A stretch of DNA of 64,000 nucleotides from assembly GCA_018340375.1 (NCBI GenBank), contig JAFFJZ010000001.1:49654001-49718000 (forward strand), in the 5' to 3' direction. Source of the DNA: Gonatopus flavifemur. Its lineage: Eukaryota; Arthropoda; Insecta; Hymenoptera; Dryinidae. Shown here one piece after another: positions 12,561-23,308 of this stretch; within the stretch, counting starts at the first letter, position 1; the number at the start of each line of letters is the position of its first letter. The notes under the pieces were generated by a model. The model ran no database searches and was not told the origin of the DNA. It was given only the letters and a program-made list of their open reading frames with translations. The position numbers and the translations under genes were made by a program.

Positions 12561-12985
12561 GTTGTTGTGGATACAATGAAAATTGATAATAAAGTCGCTG
12601 ATTGCAACAATAATTATATAGTTCAATGACAACAACTTCTCAATATCCATCCCTCTGGATATAGGTATTAAGAATACATTTCTTTGGAAATACAGTTCTG
12701 GAAAAATAAATATAATTAGGAATAAAGTTCTTGAAGAAGACAGTCCTTTGAGAATAGAGATATCTAAGAATACGGTTCTTGGAAAATATAGATATTCAAG
12801 AATAGAGATATTCAAGAAGAAAGTTCTTTGAAAATATAAATATCTAAGCATGGAGATATTTGAGAATTCAGTTCTTTAAGAGGACAGTTCTCTGAAAATA
12901 CAGATATTTAAGCATATAATTCTACAAGAATACAGTTCTTTGAGAATACAGATATTCAATGATAGAGTTTCTGACGAACACAGAA
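12561..12985. repeat. Foldback arm with about 30-bp tandem units
   Basis: Degenerate units such as AGAATACAGTTCTTTGAGAA repeat through this segment. The first 100 bases match the centre of the larger inverted structure at 25120-26160. It directly adjoins the LAMP exon remnant. Confidence 0.65.
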
Positions 12986-13250
12986 ATAAGGAATAGAATT
13001 CTTGTCCTGCCATAAAATCGTACCCTTTTTATGTTCAATGTTTTTAGTTGCATTGAATGCAATTATTAAAAAAACATCTGGAATCACATAGGAAATATTC
13101 TGTGCCATCCTTCGTGTGTTGGACGAGTATTTGTGAGCATTGAGCGCTAAATAGACTAAGCTTGGCTCCTGACACGCCTTTTATTTCTTTATCTGTTCCA
13201 ATGTTCGAAGGAAAATATTATTTTGAGTCGAAACATCATATTCAAATTAT
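12986..13250 (-). pseudogene. Decayed copy of LAMP exon 3 with flanking intron
   Basis: The segment aligns with 26150-26445, which contains LAMP exon 3 (26211-26363). Shared stretches include GAATAGAATTCTTGTCCTGCC-like and GACTAAGCTTGGC-like blocks. The exon-equivalent part (about 13023-13172) has lost a block within the codons for the conserved cysteine and is frameshifted, so it cannot be a working exon. The functional-looking copy lies 13 kb away in the same window. The duplicated block also carries the adjoining foldback arm, and the similarity stops at about 13250. Confidence 0.75.
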
Positions 13251-13457
13251 ATGATATATATGGTCATTTCCACGGAAAGTGTCATATTTCGTTAAAACAA
13301 CACAATCAAAAAAATGTTAAGGCACACCATTCAAACTTTTTTCTTCTGTTATATACATTCATTGAAGTCGATTTTTCAGTGTGGTGCTGAGCTCCCAGCT
13401 TGCGCTCGGTTTTGACAAATTATTTGAGTTAAATTTTTAAATCTTATTCAACCCTTT

Positions 13458-13881
13458 CCCGGATAGCATCGGGAGGTTTTCTAGACATTCACAGAACGTA
13501 CTTGCTCACACAGAGAACGTTCAAATCAGATCCCAGGACGTTCTAAGAACGTCGCATGTACGTCCCAGGGACAAACAAATGTTCCGTAATGTTCTATTTA
13601 TCTTCACCAAGCGACGTTTTGGGGATGTGTTCAATAAAGGTGTCAATGACGTTCTGCGATACTACACATATGTTTGTAAAGGTTAGTTTCCATGAAAGTA
13701 CGTTTGGAAAACATACTAAGGACGTTCCGTGTGAGATGAAAAGAACGTACCAGGAGCGTATTCGGGTGCACTGAAAATGGAGGTTCTCTGAACATATCAA
13801 AACCTACTCCCCGGACATCAAGCCGCGCACAACTTAGGTTATGTTGCTAAAACGTTCAGAAGACTTCTGATGTTATCTGGG
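13458..13881. mobile_element. CCC-end MITE with AACGTTC motifs
   Basis: Ends CCCGGATAGCATC and GATGTTATCTGGG, flanked by TT on both sides. The interior is a series of GAACGT, ACGTTC and GGACGTTC motifs in both orientations (about 15 in 420 bp). Confidence 0.75.
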
Positions 13882-13936
13882 TTGCGGCGGACGTGTTCTA
13901 AATGAACGGATTTTCGTGGAAATTGGTATACGAAGG

Positions 13937-14200
13937 TTTTTTGGGTCACTAGTTACGAATCTGACCTCAGATTTTGAAAATTCAAGATGGCAGATCCAAT
14001 ATGGCGGTCAAAAACTTGAGATGTCACCCGATTCCATTAAGAATCACCACATAGGGGTTTTTGGGGTCACTGACTACAAATCCGAACTCAGATTTTAGAA
14101 ATTCAAAATGGTGGATCCAATATGGCGGCCAGAAACTTGAAATATCACCGCATTTCATTTAAAACCGCCATATAGGGGTTGTTGGGGTTGCTCACTACTC
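13937..14200. repeat. Tandem repeat, period about 121 bp, 2.2 copies
   Basis: The block beginning GGGTCACT at 13943 recurs at 14064 and again, diverged, at about 14184. Each unit contains GATCCAATATGGCGG and CTCAGATTTT. Copies are roughly 85% alike. Confidence 0.85.
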
Positions 14201-14928
14201 TTGGAATAAATGAATTTGTATTGACTCCCCTTCCATTCGATGGTGACGACAGAAGGCGCTGATTGCAAGTATTTTTGAATCACGCGATCAAATTTTCTAA
14301 AATCCTTCGAAAAATATTTTTAAAACTTCAAATGTTCTGAGAAAAAGTTTCCTAAAAGTTTGTTGTCTTAAACTTGAAAAATAAACGAAATCAAAAGAAG
14401 AAGGATTTTTATGTAATTTGTGTAGATGATTGTGTGAAATTATGTGTTTACAAATAACAGGTGTTTGTAACATTCTTCATGACCAATTTTCATGAGTACT
14501 ATTATAAACGAATTTTTTCTTCATGAAAACCTGTTGCAATCAGTATTATAAGCGGATCGCATGCAAATTTGTATGTGAGTGCTTTTTGTTTGTTTTGTAA
14601 GATGAAGCCAACGATACCATAGAATGAAGTATAATTGAAGACAAATTTGTAATATGATGGTCGATTTATTCAGTTGATATTGTTTTATCAAGAAGACATA
14701 AAATATAAAAAATTTCAGAAAAATACCTTTTTCGGTTGAAAATTTCGATATAAATAGTCAGCGCAAAATTTCTACGGTCGTTTTGTAGGAGTTTACTCTG
14801 ATGGAATCACGTATCGGTTTCTTTATAATGTCATTTATGTACAAAGATCCGATGAAAAACTCATTTTCCTAAAAGTTATAATCTTCAAGTGGGTGTTATT
14901 TGTGAAACCATAACTGTCGATGTTTGGA
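14201..14928. other. Unassigned sequence
   Basis: No gene or clear repeat seen. Confidence 0.4.
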
Positions 14929-15600
14929 AGTCGAATACTCCAACAATTTTTGAAGCACATCATTGTCCTTCATAGAGTATTTGTCCGAAGCCTAAAACTA
15001 ATCGAAAATGTAAGGAAATCGACCCCAAGTTGATGCGCGCGATTTCTACCCCTCTGAGTGTTGGAGGGGACATTTTGGCTCTAAATCTGGAATAACTCCT
15101 GCGTGCAACGCAATATTGAAACAAATTTTGGTGTACTGCTTCTCCCCAACGTACTATTCAATTTGACGAGACATAGAAAGATGTGCTTTGAAAACTCTCG
15201 CAATGAAGTGATATAATGGAGGGAACATTTTTTTTACGAAATCATGATTTTCGATTTTTCGAAGTTGAATACTCCAACAATTTTTGAAGCACATCGTTGT
15301 GCTTCACGGAGTGTCTTTCCATAGTCTAAAACTAATAGAAAATCCAAGGAAATTGATCCTAAGTAGATGCGCGGGACTCCTACTTCTAAAAGTGTCGGAG
15401 GGGACATTTGTAATTTCAAAATCGGGACACAAATTCGCGGTTTTTTTGACAGATATTGGATTGATAGCACAGTGTCATACTCATGTAATTTGAGTAGCTT
15501 GAGGTGTAAAGTGTTCGGCTGATTTTTGTCAAAACGTTTCAGTAACGCGCAGAAATGTTGTGAGCAAGCGAAGTAGTCAATTTGTACCCAGGGACAAATC
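14929..15600. repeat. Direct repeat, period about 332 bp, 2 copies
   Basis: GAATACTCCAACAATTTTTG at about 14932 recurs at about 15264, followed in both by a similar block ending near GTGTTGGAGGGGACATTT and its variant GTGTCGGAGGGGACATTT. Only about the first 150 bp of each unit is clearly conserved. Confidence 0.75.
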
Positions 15601-15847
15601 AAAACTCATGTTTTTCGTACTTTGTTCAATCACTATAGGTTATATCCGTTCTCAAGAACTTCTGCGATCATCTTGAGTTATTTTTCCTACATTAGGAAGT
15701 CTGAATTGATATTCTCACGCACACAAAATTAGATTTCATCCACAGAATTGGTTATGAATGGAGAGGAACAGAAAAATGACGCTTTCCGTGGAAATGCCCA
15801 TATATATAATGGTGATTGAACTGACAATATATTCACCAATATCACGT

Positions 15848-16119
15848 CCCAGAAAACAAAACGAACGAGTCCACGATCGCTCAATTTGATGGACATAATG
15901 ATGCATGAACAATTGACCAATGGTTGTACTATCAGAATGGCTAATGCGTGAATACTATCAATTATCGTACAATCATTGATGCACAACAGTTGCAGTAGTC
16001 TTCAATGCATGCATCATTGGCCAATAATGTGTTAACTTATCATATAGTTAATTGTAAAATCGTGAACGACTTCAAAGTGTCCATGATTGTACAATCATTG
16101 AACCACTTTGTTTTCTGGG
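15848..16119. mobile_element. CCC-end MITE
   Basis: Ends CCCAGAAAACAAA and TTTGTTTTCTGGG, flanked by GT on both sides. The interior has repeated ACAATCATTG and CAATTGACCAATGG type palindromes. Confidence 0.8.
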
Positions 16120-19100
16120 GTGCAATGTTCTGTAATACCGTGGCAATGTCAATGTATTATTATGTGCTGTGTGGAAAGTGTATACTTGATTATGGTGAAA
16201 TAAATATTTATTCCACACAAACTCATCACAATTCTCATAAATATGGCTCATTAATACTGCCAACAAAAATTTATCTACACGAAATAACACTCGTTTATCA
16301 TAAACTTGTCTTGAATATAATTTTTTAATAACAGAATATATTTGATTCAAAAAGAAAACAAAGTCATCTATTACAGCATGAGCAAATGCGCGTTTGGTAA
16401 TCACAAATAACTTTTTTGTTAGTGCACGAAAATAGTGGTAGCAAAGTCCCTTCGTGTGGATAGGGAACTTGTTAACTGAATTTGGGGAATTTACAGAAGG
16501 TGTTTGTTTGAAAACAAATCTTCTATGATTAAGGAACAGAATCTACCATCAAGGTGGAAAAAATTCTTCAAAATGTTCATAGAATTAAATACTGTATTCA
16601 CGCTTGAGATTCATTTCATCTTTCTTCATCCCTGTATACGATTATTTCAACTCGATAAAATCTCGTGATACGTGGAAGTTCGTTACAAAAAATCAAGACC
16701 GACAATACCGAATCCTCCGTGGTTTTGCGTGTATTCGCCTTGAATGCAGAGGCTTTTCGTTCAATTCTGCTCTCTTCCTGAAGAACAGCTGTTTCATCCC
16801 CTCTTCTTATTTAAGGTTTCTTAGTGAACTTCAGAGATCCTTAGGATCTGTCGTTATTCAGCCATCCGACCGAATTATCGGTGTGCGAAGGTGGTTTTAG
16901 GAGCAGCAGGAGGAAAAAGAGACGGAGGAAGAGGAGGTGGTGGTGGTGGTGGTGGTGGCGGCGGAGGAAGAACGAAAAGGTAAAAATGTAAGAGAGCAGC
17001 AGCTGGAACGGAAGAGATCCAAAAACCTCTGCGTCACGCCTTTCTTCTAGCTACTCGTTGTTCACAACGTACACGTATGCATACATGCTTCTCTGAAATT
17101 CTTATTCCACTATGCATCTATGTTATTTTCACATGTACAAGTTGATAATATTCTTCATCGGAGAGGACATTGGTTCATTGATTTCATTATTTTATGAACT
17201 CTGCGCAACAGGTATCCAAAGATTGTCTTAACTAACAGAAAGTTCGAAACGTTGAGTATGTTCGTGCAATTTATCAGCAACTGTTGTGAACATGTTTATG
17301 AAACCTCAGAAATGACAAATGTTTCTAGTCGGTTTGAAATAGTCTCATGTATACATTCTATAAATACTTCTGTTCTTCTCGTTCTCCATCTTTCTAAACA
17401 GATGTATTCACCGAACATGTATTGTTGCTGATATTCGTGCAAATTTCAATAGTTTCTTGAGCTGCATGGAAAAGAAACAATGGTTACTATGAATCACAAT
17501 AATTTACTTAAACTGAATTTCATATCACGTAATACTGCATTTCCTCGTACTCATTACTGCCCAACTAGCATTGACGAATTTTATTACAACACTCATCACT
17601 ATGATTGGATTTCACTTATTTTTGAATCAATTGCTCCCAGTAGCAGAAGGTTCATCTGAAAAATGTGGTCTGATATTTAAAAATCCTGTTAATATTGTCC
17701 AACGTATATATTTTTACAATAAAAATTCTCAATGAGCGATTTGAAGGAACTGTGATGAGTTTTCAAAAATATCTTCAAGGCGTTTGATGCAACACTTTCA
17801 GAAACCTTACAGATTCATTATATTCAAACGATTAGGAAAATAAGTTGTCTTGAGATATGTTTTAGATATCTCTTGGATGTATGGAATGAAACATTCAAAA
17901 GATATTTCCAAGAGTTGCATTGGACATCTTAAAGATATCTCTAAGGTACCTTAAAGATTATTTCAAAAAAGTGTAAAGAAAGTGTTTATTAAGATTCATC
18001 TCTACTTTTTTGCACGGCAACGTGATTGTCCAAACATTCAAAATGACGGATAATTCAAGATGAATTCCATGTTATAATTTCCCTCAGTCCATTCATTCAG
18101 TAGGAATGTGAATTATCGCGAATGCACCCTCGTGTGAATGTTTTCGATTCTCTGGGAACTCGGTTCCCGCCAATTTCGTATTTCTCGGCGGTTCCCCAAG
18201 GCTATGTGCGTAACGGTCATCGATGTGAGATGTTTCGAAAGTAACAGCAGGTGCAACGTGGGCCAAACTTCATTAAACAAAATCCCATCTGCGCCCTCAT
18301 ACTGCCAAGACGAGGCAGACAGAAGGCCTTGATACCAATGCTCCCGTGTCAGCCAGGCTTGTTTTTTGTTCTTTTTAGATAAAAGAACGAGATGAAACCG
18401 ATGAGACAAAGAACTGCATTTGAACTATAAATTCGAGATACCATTCGCTTTATGGGAACGGTTATTCGTGGAAACGTGAATGATTCATCAAGATTCATCA
18501 ATAACAATATGCAACCGATTCTGTGTTTGTTCACATCAACAAGTCTGTATTATTAGAAAATTCTTCTGCATATTCAGATGTATTCTGAAAATTTTCAAGA
18601 TAAAGCTAAATATTCAGCAGCACTTTCCGATTATTCAGCCCTGTTGCTGAGTAAAATTACAGTTTCTTCAAAATTCAATTCTTTCAATCCTCATTGTCGG
18701 TAATTTTCGTTGTATATACAGAACCTTCGTTTTTGCAATGTGCGAATGTTTTATCGAATCTTTCGTTGTACTGCATGATTATTTAATTGCTGTATCATGT
18801 AAAACACTACGCTGCACTTTAGAAAATGATTAGAAAGTTCTCTTCCGAAAAGGATGGCATGAATTATTCTTTTGTGGAACTCTAAGCCAGGATTTGATGC
18901 ATTCCTTTCCTATTTTTTGGTAAAATTTTATAAATAACATCACCGATTTTCTAATGCGGACTCGAAAGAAAGAAAGTTAACCTAGAAATAGTGTCATATT
19001 CCACTGAATAAAATGTAGCAAAACGTTTCTGGAACATCCCAGATACCGTTGATATCCTGCTATTGTAACGTTTTGGATGAAATATTTCAAAATTTTATTT

Positions 19101-19282
19101 CCAAGTATTTCATTCGAAACGTAACGAAGGCAGAACATCATCAATCTCCAGGACTCCCAAAAATATTTCGCAACATTTTGTCCAGTGGAATTTCATCATT
19201 AGAATCACCGTACTTTTCATCAAAGAGTAACAGAATTCTGTTATTGATCGATAAGAATTATAGTAACTTGATTGATGAATTA
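16120..19282. other. Unassigned region with purine-rich microsatellite
   Basis: No supported gene. (GGT)n at 16935-16959 sits in a purine-rich stretch. About 17850-17960 has AAGATATCTT-type palindromes. A 98-codon frame at 18113-18409 (minus) lies in a slightly GC-rich segment but has no ATG at its start and no motif. Confidence 0.4.
16935..16959. repeat. (GGT)n microsatellite
   Basis: About eight GGT units followed by GGC GGC GG within a purine-rich strand. Confidence 0.9.
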
Positions 19283-19541
19283 CACTGAAAAAAAAATCAG
19301 CGACTACGGGCCGGCTAAATATTTGGTTACCTATGCTTTTGAATGAATGAACAAAACAATTCCATGGATTATCAAAAATGTTATTGTTGCATAAAAATTA
19401 TTTTGGTGGAGGAACTAAATTATATGGATGAATTTTTTTTAGGTGCTGTATTCGTATTATTTTCACATGTTAACAAAATATTTAGCCGGCTCCTATTTAT
19501 CAATAGAATTTGGTTGTACCATCCAAGTACTTCTCTGAGTG
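19283..19541. mobile_element. CAC-end MITE
   Basis: Starts CACTGAAAAAAAAATCAG, ends TTCTCTGAGTG, flanked by TA on both sides. GCCGGCTAAATATTT near the left end has its complement AAATATTTAGCCGGC near the right. Confidence 0.75.
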
Positions 19542-20509
19542 TATAATACATACCCTCACGATTTGAGTTTACTGTAAAAGGTAGTGATTTTTGCTGCGTG
19601 CAGCAGGAAACGTTCAACATATTCAAAGAGTTACCTTCAGAGCAACCTTGTTGCTTTTAAACAAATTTTGAGTTGAACAAATTGATACCCGTTTATTCGA
19701 TGTTCTGTGAGTAGATAGAATCGAAACGAAGGTAGATAATTTGAAAATCGATGAGAACAAGACACGTGGACTGGTAGAACTTGGCGCGTGGCAGTCGTCC
19801 TTTTTCCGAGAAACGATCTGAACGACGTTGAAAAGGTTGGCAGTCAATGGCTGTGTCGGCGATTCAAAGAGGCTTTTTCTCTCTTTCAATTTCAGCTGAG
19901 GAAGCTAGGAGAGTCCATAATGAGGTCGGAAGAATAAGAAAAGAACAGATAATTGAAAATCGGCTTTGTTCAAGCACGTGAAAAATAACTTGATATACCG
20001 CGGTGGGTTTGTTTCTGACTTGTGGGATACCAGCAAACGCTACTTCACTGAATATATTTTGGAAAAATATATCTCGATGACGTGAGCGAGACGTCTTGAT
20101 ATTTCCCGAAGATGTAATGACCAACTTTTTCTATATCATCATGAAATTTGACCCAAATTTTCATTTTTTTGTAAAACCGTCTGCCAAAAATCCACTTTTC
20201 AACTGGTTCTTTTTTTCCTTCGTCCAAGTTCTAGTTTATGGTCTTAACTAAAAAACGGATTTTGGTTTTTTCATTTTGGATGATCCTGTCATGAGTTCTG
20301 CTGTCAACGCGGACGCTTCTTTTTTCCGAGGGGTCATCGGAAATGACATCGCAATCGCGGAGTTTTTAATATCTTTCTACGAAAACTTCGGAAATTCTTT
20401 GTTAAATATCTTTGAGACAGTGAAAAGTTTGAATGAAATATTTCATTCTTTTATATGGAAAAAAAATGGTTGAAAATAGGCCGTTTTTTCACCGAGGAAA
20501 CCCATGTAT
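19542..20509. other. Unassigned sequence
   Basis: No recognisable gene. Open frames on the minus strand at 19623-20227 show no motif. Confidence 0.4.
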
Positions 20510-20938
20510 ACCCCTTAATGTGTGTCCTATCAGATTACTTTTTCTTTTCACGACATGTTTCAAAAGACTTCTCTCTTCATTTACCTTCTCAAGTACTTCT
20601 TCATTTTTTACTTTCTCTATCCACTTTATTCTAAGCATCCTTCTATAACACCACATTTCAAAAGCTTCGAGTCTTCGTTGGTCCGTTTTTCCAATTGTCC
20701 AAGTTTCGCAACCATATAATGCTGTGCTCCAAACGTAACTCTTCAAGAATTTCTTACTTACTGCTAAGCTAATATTCTTCGAACATAGTAACTGTTTCTT
20801 TTGGTGGAAAGCCTGTTTTCCTTGTGCTATTCTTGCTCTTTCGCTTTTACCGTTTCCTGTAATTATGCTTCCCAGATATTTGAATCCTTTCACTTGCTGA
20901 ATTGTCTCGGCATCTATTTTGATTTTCGTTCTTCTTGA
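20510..20938 (-). pseudogene. LINE reverse transcriptase fragment, second copy
   Basis: The translated minus strand matches the C-terminal part of the LINE at 4506-5620: FKYLGSIITGNGKSE, ALYGCETWTIGKTDQRR, AFEMWCYRRMLRIKW and SNLIGHTLR. Relative to that copy it lacks three codons near its start. It breaks off at both ends, just after IGHTLR on the 3' side. It contains no catalytic RT motif and is dead. Its divergence from the first copy suggests a separate insertion of the same family. Confidence 0.9.
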
Positions 20939-23308
20939 CTTTTTCTATAAGTTTGTTTTAATTCAGCAGGAATCAATACTCTCAAGTCACCGTCAGAGAA
21001 TGGGATCAAATCAAAGGAAATTTGTTTGCGATTATTGTAACGTAAGGTTAGAGAGGGTAACTATAGCGGCAATACTGCATTCTTGTAATCACGATGTGGA
21101 TGACTATGATAGCAATCGAACTCTATGTCCTTTCTAGAACGATGCCTTCAGTTATGGCAGCAATACCGACATCCCTACACTTTGGATAGTTATAACATGT
21201 CACAATCCAAGTGGACAAGTCTTCAAAATTATATAGAATTTGTATAACATTATATATAAATTATGTACTACAAACTATATTGAATTACACATAAATTATA
21301 TAAAAATTTGAGAAATTTCTCACTGGAGAAAGGATGAGTCAGGGAGACCCCCTGTTTATATTTTGAATATGTAAACCCTCACTGTCAAGTTTAAAATTCC
21401 AAGACCAGCGAGAATATAATTCTGATACCGAGTCTTACATAAAAAATTATTATTACATGATGGAAAATATTGGCTGTGATAACAAAATCTCATCTTACAG
21501 TATACTTTTTGCTGAGACAGCGGATTATTCGTTGATTGAGCAAATAATTCGCCACCCCAGTAACGTGTTTCATCGTTTCATCTATCGAATGACTTGTGAG
21601 CGCAAATTGTGTGCAAGAACAGCTAAATTCGAAGCATTATTATTTATGAAATGGTATAAAAAATCTGCTATGATAGTGAAATTTTTTGCTGTGAGAACTA
21701 AAACTCCTTCTGATGAACAAAAAATTGATGTCAAAGTAGAAATTTCGCTGTCTTGATGAATTTCTTTCTTCTTTTTTTCTGTATTGGCGGAATAACTGGT
21801 GATTTTTTAATCATCAGCGACAGCAAATTTTCCACACTATTGCGCTATTGGTGTGGTATTTGAAATTTTTCTTTGACGAGAAAGTAACTGCCGTTCCCTT
21901 TCGGGGTAAATCTGTAGTCAAAGAAAACAATCCGCTGCCAAAGTGAAACAAGCTATTGAATGTAGAGAACCAAATTTTTTTGCTAGCATCGCCAAAAATT
22001 CAATACTGCTGTCAACTAAATTGTTGAGAGGAGTAGGAAAGAATCTGCTACAACGAAAAAATGTAACCCACTTCACAAAACATTTTGTTTTTAGTACCGA
22101 AAGTTGTATTGGCGTAACCAAGCTTTGTGATTGCTCATATTCCAACGAAACATTTTTTTATGCTTATATTCTAAATGTTTGACACCTCGATTCGCGGCTT
22201 CAGCGAATTGGCTGATTCGTGATAGAAGAATCATTGGAGGAAATATGGAACGACAATACGAGTTCTTCACTTTCTCAACACCAAAATTGTTTCTTGTCTA
22301 TTCCTTAATAACCTTGTATATTCCACACACATTATTTGACGATCGAATGTTAGTTGATGATATTACAATAATTGTCTAAGATCGACTTGTCTTATTTATG
22401 ACTTTCGCAACTACTGATAAACAGAAGGAAATAAAACCGGAAAAGATCATACATCATGATATTAGTTTTATCGGAAGAATCGAAGGTTGGTACCGCCCTT
22501 CATTTAACACCTGGATATATCATATCATGAATGTAACAGATGCTATAATGCAATTCACTATCGTCGATATCAACTAGTTTGTGTGAGAATATTACCACTT
22601 CCCTTACGAGCTTTTTTTTCATCGTGAGAATTGGTAACGATTAAAAAAAAATTTGATGAATCCATCGACGCTAACAAATCCCATACCGCGTGAGATTATC
22701 TTATCAATATCTCTTATTCTTTTCTGCCCCTCACGGGAGGTGAATGATAAAAAAAAAGTTTTGAATGCTTCACAGATTTGTTCTCATCGTTTGTCGATGG
22801 AGCAAAAAACATACACTTCTTTATATTTATCTCCCATCATTTTATGAGAAAAACCTCTGTAACACGTTTTTTTTTCAAGTCAATTTTTCTTGCGTTGGGA
22901 AATGGATTGTAGTTCAAAGTAAAATATTGTTCAATGTTGAGAGTCATGAAAATTGTTGGTTGTTCATACATTGAAAAAACAGACATCTTGCTGTTTCATC
23001 AAAAAGACAGTATTTACTTGTAACGTGTCATGACGTAGCTGTACGTAAATGTCCACATGCACCAAGTTCGTGGAGAGTTCACTCTTGCATATTGAAGATC
23101 GCAATACATTTTGGTTTATTCAAATAATAATAAATGCCTCCATATAAACGTGAGACTTCTGCAAAGATGTCCTTTTCAATACGATTTCCGTTAGATCAAC
23201 CCATGATAATCATGAGTTGAATGAAAATACCAATCAGAAGTTCCGAAATTGTACTGAAGAACATCCCTGTTCCTCTTACTGGATATTGTATCAATTTATA
23301 TCTTATAT
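20939..23308. other. Unassigned; diverged TTGCTG-like segment
   Basis: About 21455-22000 has scattered TTTGCTG, GACAGC and AGCAAAT motifs and may be an old TTGCTG-family copy, but I cannot place its ends. A hidden terminal LAMP exon could lie here; I did not find one with the expected GY-x-x-hydrophobic tail. Confidence 0.35.

Noticed and set aside
18113..18409. Minus-strand 98-codon frame in a GC-richer patch
   Set aside because: No ATG at its start, no motif, no clear splice borders; could be UTR or chance.
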